The notes beneath the pieces were generated by a model that did no database searches, was not told where the DNA came from, and saw only the letters and a program-made list of their open reading frames with translations. The position numbers and the translations under genes are program-made. Shown one piece after another: positions 55,738-61,983 of a stretch of 64,000 nt of DNA (position 1 is the stretch's first letter; each line of letters opens with the position of its first letter). The stretch is from an uncultured Oscillospiraceae bacterium (lineage in GTDB: Bacteria > Bacillota > Clostridia > Oscillospirales > Oscillospiraceae). Location of the stretch: the NCBI GenBank assembly GCA_910579775.1, contig CAJTUE010000006.1, positions 62,001-126,000 on the forward strand, in the 5' to 3' direction.

Positions 55738-55827
55738 AGGTTCAGAGAGTGGCTTTTGACATGCTCTCTGACTATAAAGCAAGTCAGTATACCATTTTAT
55801 TCCTCTTGTGTCAAGAGGAATTTTTTT
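55738..55827 (+). ncRNA. Candidate small RNA antisense to rpoB leader
   Basis: Between the plus-strand promoter and the hairpin at 55799-55821 (ATTCCTCTTG/CAAGAGGAAT, loop TGT, then TTTTTT) lies a possible transcript of about 90 bases. It contains a second stem TCAGAGAG/CTCTCTGA (55742-55771). No open frame is visible. It would be antisense to the 5' leader of rpoB. No known RNA family recognised; prediction from promoter plus terminator only. Confidence 0.4.
55786..55814 (-). promoter_or_regulatory. Promoter of rpoB-rpoC
   Basis: Minus-strand TTGACA (55809-55814) and TATACT (55786-55791), 17-base spacer. Its -35 overlaps the hairpin that would end the plus-strand RNA. Confidence 0.88.
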
Positions 55828-55841
55828 GTTTTTCGGGAATA

Positions 55842-55885
55842 TTTTTAAAAACGCCCGGTGGAGTGCTCTCTCCACCGGGCGTTTT
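55842..55885 (-). terminator. Terminator of glycosyltransferase operon
   Basis: A 16-bp stem AAAACGCCCGGTGGAG / CTCCACCGGGCGTTTT with six-base loop; T run on the minus strand. The 380-base gap between rpoB and the glycosyltransferase holds this hairpin, the promoters and a repeat. Confidence 0.88.
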
Positions 55886-55970
55886 CATGATGCGCAAAAC
55901 GGTAAGATCCAGCTTGCCTTGGGCCAATATCCCCTTGTCGGCCCCCCATCGGGCCGCCCTTGACCTTCGC

Positions 55971-56007
55971 GTAGGGCGCGGCATCCTTGACGCGCCGCTG
56001 GCCCTAC
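55971..56007. repeat. Palindromic repeat overlapping a stop codon
   Basis: GTAGGGCGCGGC and GCGCCGCTGG then CCCTAC, an imperfect inverted repeat of the family at 27964. The TAG stop of the glycosyltransferase gene (56004-56006) lies in its right arm. Confidence 0.7.
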
Positions 56008-57089
56008 AACAGCATGTTGCCCTCCATGAGCTTGCGGACCAGCTCGCTGCGGCGGTCCCACGCGGCGTGCTCGCCCAGGTCCCGGCGGCGCTTTTGGAGC
56101 CACGGGCTGTTCTCCTGCATGGCCCGCTCGCAGGCGGCCACAAAGCCATGGAGCTCGTCAGACTGATAGACGATCCCCGAAGAAAAGTCCTCCAGCTGGC
56201 CGGGGAAGCTGTGGCGGGCCACCGGTTTGCCCGCTGCCAGATACTCAAACACTCTGCCCGGGCACACGTCGCTGGCGTTTCCCCCCCGGCGCAGATCCAT
56301 ACACACATCCCACTGGTGGATGTAGTCGGGCACCTCGATAAGGGGATGGCGGTCTGCCAGGATCACCCGCTCCATGGTCTTGAGCCGCCGTAGGCCGGGG
56401 CTGTCCTCCTGACGGCCCACCAGCATGAACCACCAGTCCGGGTGGGCAGCGGCGGCGGTGAACACAGGGCCGTAGTCCAGGTCCGCCCACAGGGTCCCGG
56501 CGTAGCCCAACAGGGGCCGTCCCGCCGCCAGGGTCTCCTCCGGCGCCTCGATGTCCGTGCGGGCAAACATGGGGAAGTTGCACCCGTTCTCCACCACGGC
56601 AATGTTGTTTGAGCAAGGCGTGAGGCGGTCCTTCAAGCCCTCCGATGCGGCGAACACCAGGTCCGCCTGGATGGCCAGGTCACTCTCCCAGGCCGGAGGG
56701 AAGCCCGTCCAATACCGCCCGCAGTCGTACACCAGCCCCCGGTAGGGCAGAAAGTCCAGCAGATGGACCGCCGCCGGGGTGGCGCACCAGATGGTCGGCT
56801 CGCGCACGCCGCGCTTGCGCAGGATCTCCAGGATAAACTCCGCCGCCCTGCGCCGGCCATGCTGGAAGCGAAGCTTCTTCCTCTCGTCCATAGTGGGCAC
56901 AGGAGGAAGCGTATACACCGTCACCCCGGGCCGTGTTTTGCGGCCCGGCTTTTTGTGTTCCTTACCTCCTCTGGGTTCAGGCGGTTCAAAGTAGAGTACC
57001 TCCGCCCCCTGCATACGGCTCATGAGCTGCTGGGTACGGGTGGGGACCGACTGCCAGGGGTCCGGGGCCAGACACACAAGCTCTCTCAT
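56004..57089 (-). CDS. Glycosyltransferase (GT4-like)
   Basis: A 361-residue glycosyltransferase. The GT-B C-domain has LLGYAGTLWADLDYG, a PHPDWWFMLVG-like strand, a linker with IEVPDYIHQWDVCMD, and FEYLAAGKPVA, the donor-binding block of the GT4/GT1 family. The N-domain starts LVCLAPDPWQSVPTRTQQLM. Substrate unknown; the GT-CsaB neighbour (4-base overlap of start and stop) suggests a secondary cell-wall polymer. The gene ends inside a palindromic repeat. Confidence 0.88.
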   Translation of the reverse strand: MRELVCLAPDPWQSVPTRTQQLMSRMQGAEVLYFEPPEPRGGKEHKKPGRKTRPGVTVYTLPPVPTMDERKKLRFQHGRRRAAEFILEILRKRGVREPTIWCATPAAVHLLDFLPYRGLVYDCGRYWTGFPPAWESDLAIQADLVFAASEGLKDRLTPCSNNIAVVENGCNFPMFARTDIEAPEETLAAGRPLLGYAGTLWADLDYGPVFTAAAAHPDWWFMLVGRQEDSPGLRRLKTMERVILADRHPLIEVPDYIHQWDVCMDLRRGGNASDVCPGRVFEYLAAGKPVARHSFPGQLEDFSSGIVYQSDELHGFVAACERAMQENSPWLQKRRRDLGEHAAWDRRSELVRKLMEGNMLL

Positions 57090-59317
57090 AGCGTCTCCCC
57101 CCGCAGGAGCCGCGCCGCCGTCTCACTGTTGCGGCCCTCCACCGAGCGCAGCCGCTCCACCCCGGACAGCAAAAATTCTCTGTCGTCCATCCGGGCCGCC
57201 GCCTTGTCGATGGCGGCGCACAGCTTGTCCTCCGTCGCATCCTTCAGGTCCATATAGAGGTCTTGTCCGATATAGTCCAGGAAGGAGCTCACCTTCTGGT
57301 CGTATACAACGCCCACCAGCGGCACCCCCTGCCCCGCCGCAAAGACCAGAGCGTGGAGCCGCATAGACACCACCAGCTTCATCCGGGCAAACATTCCGAT
57401 CACGTGGCTGGAGCGGACACACTGGGGCACCATCACATGGGGGACGCCGCCCAGCCTGGCCGCAACCTTCCCCGCCGCTGGTGCGTCCAGCCGCTCCTCA
57501 ATGGGCAGAAACACCGGCGTCAGGCCGTATTTCTCATAAGCGTACCGCGCCCCCGCCGCCAGCGCCCCCGTTTTCTCCTCAAACCCCGGCCAGGGCCGCA
57601 GGGTAAAGCAGATATATTGTCCGTCAGGCTTCAGAGCGCACTCCGCCATCAGACCGTCCACCGTCCCGGCGTCCGCCGCCGGCAGGATCACTGTGGGGTC
57701 GGCGGAAAGGATGATCTTCGGCCCGGTCACCCCCATGTCCGCCAGCTCCTCCTTGGAATTAACGTCCCGCAGGGTAATGGCATCCACACAGCGGCTGAGC
57801 ACCTTGGCGCACCGCTTGCGGTTGGAGGGGTATTGGATGGGCCCAATGCCGCAGCCGTACATCAGCACCTTGTTGTGCCGCCGGTGGGCCATGGAGAGGG
57901 TGAGCAGATAGAACCACAGGGAGCGGCGGGAAGTCACGTCCTGCATCAGCGACCCGCCTCCGTTGATATAGAGCTGGCTGTGGGCCAGCCGCCGCCGGAA
58001 CTTGTCCACCCGGAAGGTGTAAAAGGCGTTGACCCGGTACTTCAGCCGGGTCTCCTTGGGCCGGCGGGACAGCACCCAAAGGGGCAGATCGGGGTCGATG
58101 TCCCGCAGCTCCTTGACGATGGCCTCCAAAATAGCGTCGTCTCCGGCGTTTCCCTTGCCGTAGGCGCCGCACACCAGCGCGCCGTAGCGCTTGTCCCGCT
58201 TTCCCTGACGGCGGAGGATGGTCTGATAGATCTCCTCCTGCTTGTCGATGGTGCTGTCAATGGAGTAGCACTCCCTGGCCTTGTCGTAAAGGCGGCGGCC
58301 CATGGTCTTCCGCAGATCCTCGTCCTCCGCCAGACGGGCCAGATGGTCCGCCAGGGCGTCTACATCGCCGGGGGTAAACAAAAAGCCGTTGACACCATGG
58401 TCGATGAGGTAGGGCAGTCCCCCCACCCGGCTGCACACCGCGGGCAGGCCCGCCCGGGCCCCTTCGGTAATGGAATAGGAAAAGGTCTCGGACAGAGAGG
58501 TCAACGTGTTAATATCCAGGGCGTTGTAGAAACTGTCCGTATCGGTGACCCACCCGGCAAAGCACACATCGCCGCCGAGCCCCAGCTCCCGGACCAACGC
58601 CTCCAGCTTCTCCTGCTCCGCGCCGTCCCCGGCAATGAGCAGCCGCAGCTTGGAGCAGCGGGCGCGGGCTTTTGCAAAGCCTCGCAGGAGGGTGGGATAA
58701 TCCTTCACCGGATTGAGCCGGGCGGTGATGCCCACGATAACGCAGTCCTCTTCCCAGTCCAGCCCCAGGCTTTTCAGATACGCCTCACGGTCCAGGGCGG
58801 GAACACGGGGGGTAAAGTCCAGGCCGTTGTAGATAGAAAACAGCCTGTCCACGTCAAAGCCCCGGTCGATGAGGGTGTCCACCATGGCGTCGGAGACCCC
58901 GATGCGGTAATCCAGCCGCCGCAGAGCGATGGCGTTAATGGTGCCGTAGGTCAGCCGGGAGATGGGCCGCCCCATATAGTCCAGCCGGGGGTCGGAGTGG
59001 ACGGTGGTCACCGTGGGCAGAGCGCACCGCCGCCGCAGGAGCATCCCCATCATGTTGGCCCGGGCGCCGTGGCAGTGGATGATCTGGAAGCCACCATCCT
59101 TGATAAAGCCCTCCAGCGTCTTCAGCACCACCAGCAGGTTCCGTCCGGCCAACACCGTGGTGGGGATGCCCATCTCCCGGGCCTCCTGGGCAAAGGGGCC
59201 CTCCATAAAGCATACCATGTGGATGTCCACACGGGTGGCGATGTTGGACAACAGGGACAAAATATGGGTCTTGGCGCCGCCGGTGTCGCCGCCGCTGATC
59301 AGATGCACGACCTTCAT
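57086..59317 (-). CDS. GT4 glycosyltransferase-CsaB pyruvyl transferase fusion
   Basis: A 743-residue two-domain protein. Residues 1 to about 380 are a GT4 glycosyltransferase (VVHLISGGDTGGAKTHILSLLSNI, VGITARLNPVKDYPTLLRGF, EGARAGLPAVCSRVGGLPYLI). From about 390 a polysaccharide pyruvyl transferase (CsaB/WcaK-like) follows, with GALVCGAYGKGNAGDDAILEAIVKELR and GIGPI. CsaB adds pyruvate to the polymer that anchors SLH-domain S-layer proteins. The ATG at 59317 has GAGAGGTG upstream; a longer frame is unsupported. Fusing GT and CsaB in one chain is an unusual architecture. Confidence 0.9.
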   Translation of the reverse strand: MKVVHLISGGDTGGAKTHILSLLSNIATRVDIHMVCFMEGPFAQEAREMGIPTTVLAGRNLLVVLKTLEGFIKDGGFQIIHCHGARANMMGMLLRRRCALPTVTTVHSDPRLDYMGRPISRLTYGTINAIALRRLDYRIGVSDAMVDTLIDRGFDVDRLFSIYNGLDFTPRVPALDREAYLKSLGLDWEEDCVIVGITARLNPVKDYPTLLRGFAKARARCSKLRLLIAGDGAEQEKLEALVRELGLGGDVCFAGWVTDTDSFYNALDINTLTSLSETFSYSITEGARAGLPAVCSRVGGLPYLIDHGVNGFLFTPGDVDALADHLARLAEDEDLRKTMGRRLYDKARECYSIDSTIDKQEEIYQTILRRQGKRDKRYGALVCGAYGKGNAGDDAILEAIVKELRDIDPDLPLWVLSRRPKETRLKYRVNAFYTFRVDKFRRRLAHSQLYINGGGSLMQDVTSRRSLWFYLLTLSMAHRRHNKVLMYGCGIGPIQYPSNRKRCAKVLSRCVDAITLRDVNSKEELADMGVTGPKIILSADPTVILPAADAGTVDGLMAECALKPDGQYICFTLRPWPGFEEKTGALAAGARYAYEKYGLTPVFLPIEERLDAPAAGKVAARLGGVPHVMVPQCVRSSHVIGMFARMKLVVSMRLHALVFAAGQGVPLVGVVYDQKVSSFLDYIGQDLYMDLKDATEDKLCAAIDKAAARMDDREFLLSGVERLRSVEGRNSETAARLLRGETL

Positions 59318-59367
59318 TCCTGACACCTCTCGTTGTAAGCCGTAAGGAAACCTTAAGCAAAAAGGGC

Positions 59368-59396
59368 TTGAACTCATACGGGAAATATTATATACT
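59368..59396 (+). promoter_or_regulatory. Promoter of DUF4330-PAP2 operon
   Basis: TTGAAC (59368-59373) and TATACT (59391-59396), 17-base spacer; the -10 overlaps the divergent promoter. Confidence 0.75.
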
Positions 59397-59415
59397 ATCC
59401 TCATCACTTTGGCAA
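59387..59415 (-). promoter_or_regulatory. Promoter of GT-CsaB operon
   Basis: Minus-strand TTGCCA (59410-59415) and TATAAT (59387-59392), 17-base spacer, sharing -10 DNA with the plus-strand promoter. Confidence 0.75.
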
Positions 59416-59468
59416 GGCTTCCCTTCCCCCGCGGCCGCCTGCCAACTATAGAAAACCGGGAGGTCCCC

Positions 59469-59987
59469 ATGAAAATCGTAGATGAAAAAGGCAAGCTCTT
59501 TGGCAAGATCAACCTGATCGACCTGCTGGTGGTGATCGTTTTGATCGCCGCTGTCCTCTTCCTGGCCGTCCGCCTCACCAAGGGCAGCGATGGCAACCCC
59601 GTCAACTCATCCACCAAGCTCACCTACACCACTCTGGTCTCCAATGTCACCCCCGAGGTGTACGCCGAGGTCCAGCGCCAGCTTGCCGCCGCCGGCGGCA
59701 AGGACCAGCTTATGGCCTCCGGCGACCTGCTGGACGGCTATGTCACCAAAGTGGAGTCCCGCCCCCACATGAACTATCAGCCCGACGCCAACGGCGCGGT
59801 CGTCCCCTCGGAAGAAACGGGAGACAACGCCCGGCTGGACCTGGTCTTCACCGTGGAGGTCAACGTGGTCAACCCCATTGTCAACGAGGTGGGCACCCAG
59901 GAGGTCCGGGTGGGGAAGACCCACATCCTCAAGACCACCCACTTCGAGTTCTCCTACGGTACCGTCCTCACCTGTGACTGGGGCTGA
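59469..59987 (+). CDS. DUF4330 membrane-anchored protein
   Basis: A 172-residue protein of the DUF4330 type. It has one transmembrane helix (about 14-37: INLIDLLVVIVLIAAVLFLAV), a short cytoplasmic start (KIVDEKGKLFGK), and an extracytoplasmic domain of about 130 residues, beta-rich, with DGYVTKVESRPHMNY. Function unknown. It is divergent from the GT-CsaB operon and precedes a PAP2 phosphatase, so a role in envelope polymer synthesis is plausible. The ATG at 59469 follows GGGAGGTC. Confidence 0.85.
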   Translation: MKIVDEKGKLFGKINLIDLLVVIVLIAAVLFLAVRLTKGSDGNPVNSSTKLTYTTLVSNVTPEVYAEVQRQLAAAGGKDQLMASGDLLDGYVTKVESRPHMNYQPDANGAVVPSEETGDNARLDLVFTVEVNVVNPIVNEVGTQEVRVGKTHILKTTHFEFSYGTVLTCDWG

Positions 59988-59992
59988 GCACC

Positions 59993-60553
59993 GTGTTCGC
60001 CGCGCTCAGTCCGCTGGAATGGCCTATCCTCCTTTGGTTCCAAAATGTTCTGCGCAACTCGGTCACCGACCCCATTGTCTCCTTCTTTACCCACTTGGGA
60101 GACTCAGGTCTGTTGTTCATTGGCCTGACCTTGCTTCTGCTGCTCTACCCTAAGACCCGCCGGGCGGGCTTTGCCGCCGCCTGCGCCCTGGTGTTCAGCC
60201 TGCTGTTCACCAACGTGCTTTTGAAGCACATCTTTCAGCGGCCCCGGCCCTGGCTGGACTGCGCCGCCCTCGTTCCTCTGGTGGCCGAGCACGACCCCAA
60301 CTCCTTCCCCTCGGGCCACACCTCCGCCGCCTTCGCCTTCGCCCTGGGCTCTCTGCGGGAGCTGCCCCGGCGGTGGATGAAGGTCTGCGTGGTGGTCCTG
60401 GCCGTCCTGATGGGTCTTTCCCGGCTCTATGTTGGCGTCCACTACCCCTCCGATGTGCTGATGGGCTTTGTGGTAGGCGACCTGGCCGGCCTGTGCGGCT
60501 GGCTGGTCAGCGAAAGGATCTCTGTCTGGCGTCAAAAACGCTCGACCTCCTAA
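59993..60553 (+). CDS. PAP2-family phosphatase
   Basis: A 186-residue membrane phosphatase with the three PAP2 motifs: KHIFQRPRP (KX6RP), PSGHTS and SRLYVGVHYPSD (SRX5HX3D). Likely substrates are undecaprenyl pyrophosphate or phosphatidylglycerol phosphate; in this envelope context carrier recycling is the better guess. The start is a GTG at 59993, five bases after the DUF4330 stop, so translation is likely coupled. About five hydrophobic segments. Confidence 0.9.
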   Translation: MFAALSPLEWPILLWFQNVLRNSVTDPIVSFFTHLGDSGLLFIGLTLLLLLYPKTRRAGFAAACALVFSLLFTNVLLKHIFQRPRPWLDCAALVPLVAEHDPNSFPSGHTSAAFAFALGSLRELPRRWMKVCVVVLAVLMGLSRLYVGVHYPSDVLMGFVVGDLAGLCGWLVSERISVWRQKRSTS

Positions 60554-60569
60554 GGTCGGGCGTTTTTTC
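60534..60569 (+). terminator. Terminator of DUF4330-PAP2 unit
   Basis: Stem AAAACGCTCGACC / GGTCGGGCGTTTT with one G-T pair, followed by a run of T; it overlaps the PAP2 stop. Confidence 0.85.
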
Positions 60570-60593
60570 TCCCTTTTCACCATTCACTTGTAT

Positions 60594-60622
60594 TTGACAT
60601 CCCCGCTCTGTTAGTCTACAAT
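60594..60622 (+). promoter_or_regulatory. Promoter of rnpB
   Basis: TTGACA (60594-60599) and TACAAT (60617-60622), 17-base spacer; the transcript would start close to 60630. Confidence 0.9.
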
Positions 60623-60629
60623 AGAAACT

Positions 60630-60980
60630 GCAAGTAAGCTGGACAGCCGCGTGGCGCGCTCCAAAGGGCCGTCATGAGGAAAGTCCGGGCTCCGCAGGGC
60701 AAGGATAACGGGTAACACCCGCCGGGGGCGACCCTAGGAAAAGTGCAACAGAAATAGACTACCTGCCCCTCACCGGGCGGGAAAAGGTGGAAAGGTGCGG
60801 TAAGAGCGCACCCGATGGCGTGGAAGCGTCCATCGCTGTAAACTCTATCCGGAGCAACACCGTGGAGGGACACATGGCCGGCCCGGCCGTCCCGTGGAGG
60901 TGGCTTGAGCTGCGCGGCAACGCGCCGCCTAGATAGATGGCTGTCTTAAAGGACAGAACCCGGCTTACAGGCTTACTTGC
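60630..60980 (+). ncRNA. rnpB: RNase P RNA, class A
   Basis: Catalytic RNA that matures tRNA 5' ends. Conserved elements in order: GAGGAAAGTCCGGGCTCC (CR-I, near 60676), AGAAATAGACTACC-type P8 segment, GGTAAGAGCGCACC (CR-II/III), TAGATAGATGGCTG (near 60934) and ACAGAACCCGGCTTACAG (CR-V, near 60953). The P1 helix pairs the 5' GCAAGTAAGCT (60630-60640) with the 3' GGCTTACTTGC. About 350 bases, typical for class A. Confidence 0.96.
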
Positions 60981-61033
60981 GTTTTCAACAGTCCGCCCCA
61001 ACGGGGCTTATTCTTTCCAGGAGGTGTCCCATT

Positions 61034-61750
61034 ATGGCCAGAGCCATCGCCAGTATCCTTGCCGCGTCCGCCACGGCTCTCTCCCTCATTCTGGGTGCGT
61101 GCCAGACTCCGCCCCCACCCGCTCCCGCCTATGACTACACTCAGCCCGTCCCTGAGAGCGACCTTCTGGGCGACGAGTGGTTTGACGACTCCGCCATCAT
61201 CGGCCACTCCCTCATGGAGGGCTTCGAGGGCTTTGCCGGAGTTAAGTCCAACATCCACTACTTCACCGCCACCGGCCTCTCCGCCGCCGGCACGGTGGGG
61301 TACAGCAAATTTGACCTCCCCAACGGCGGCAAGGGCACCTTGAAAAAGGGGCTGGGCCAAAAGCAGTTCAGCAAGATCTATATCATGCTGGGCACCAACG
61401 AGATCACCACCTCCAAGGAACGCTACAAGGAGAATATGCAGGCCATTCTGGACGTGGTGCGGGAGACCCAGGGGGAGGACATTCCCATCTATATCCTCAA
61501 CGCCACCCCCACCACCAAAAAGAAGTCGGACTCCACCCCGTTTAATTTGAAGAACATTCAAAAGCTCAACGAGGCCATTGCCGAACTGTGCGAGGAACAG
61601 GAGTGCTATCTGGTGGACCTCTACTCCTGCTTCGCTGACGAAAACGGCTACCTCCCCTCTCAAAACTCCACCGACGGCGTTCATATCACCGCCTCCCAGT
61701 ACAAGGTCATGGCAAACTATATCCTCTCCCACACCGTGGCCGAGGACTGA
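61034..61750 (+). CDS. SGNH/GDSL hydrolase-like lipoprotein
   Basis: A 238-residue lipoprotein. The signal peptide ends LILGAC (lipidated Cys about residue 23) and a Pro-rich spacer follows. The SGNH fold is seen in SAIIGHSLMEGF (block I, nucleophile Ser; the usual GDS Asp is His), GTNEI (block III Asn) and TDGVHITASQYKVMAN (block V Asp-x-x-His). It could remove acyl groups from surface polysaccharide or peptidoglycan. AGGAGGTG precedes the ATG. A hairpin follows the stop. Confidence 0.85.
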   Translation: MARAIASILAASATALSLILGACQTPPPPAPAYDYTQPVPESDLLGDEWFDDSAIIGHSLMEGFEGFAGVKSNIHYFTATGLSAAGTVGYSKFDLPNGGKGTLKKGLGQKQFSKIYIMLGTNEITTSKERYKENMQAILDVVRETQGEDIPIYILNATPTTKKKSDSTPFNLKNIQKLNEAIAELCEEQECYLVDLYSCFADENGYLPSQNSTDGVHITASQYKVMANYILSHTVAED

Positions 61751-61773
61751 CCCCCGGCCCCAACGGCAAAAAG

Positions 61774-61813
61774 CAAGGGACGATTCCGGTTGGAATCGTC
61801 CCTTGTTGTGTTT
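61774..61813 (+). terminator. Terminator of SGNH lipoprotein gene
   Basis: A 14-bp perfect stem (61774-61787 / 61792-61805) with loop GGTT, then a T-rich tract. Confidence 0.88.
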
Positions 61814-61950
61814 ACTCCGCCTCCCACAAGAACGTCACCGGGCGGATGCCGTCCTTGCAGCACACCACGTTGACCCCATCCCTCTTTTGCCACGGAGTGT
61901 GCCCCGCCCCTCTTTTTTCTTGCCATTCTCCCCCGGTTGTACTATAATAG
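61812..61950 (-). pseudogene. Possible gene remnant on minus strand
   Basis: An open stretch of about 45 codons without an in-frame Met, reading ...DGVNVVCCKDGIRPVTFLW then Glu-Ala-Glu and stop at 61812-61814. The pattern KDGxRPVxFLW looks protein-like and not random, but no family can be named. Could be a decayed gene or chance. Nothing else is seen in the 230-base gap apart from the feo promoter. Confidence 0.25.
61920..61948 (+). promoter_or_regulatory. Promoter of feoAB
   Basis: TTGCCA (61920-61925) and TATAAT (61943-61948), 17-base spacer, about 36 bases before the FeoAB start. No Fur box is obvious next to it. Confidence 0.75.
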
Positions 61951-61983
61951 CCTCAAAGTTTCCCTGCGTGAAGGAGTGATCTC

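Noticed and set aside
57263..59323. Long plus-strand open frame opposite GT-CsaB
   Set aside because: Antisense shadow in high-GC DNA; composition skewed, no domain seen.
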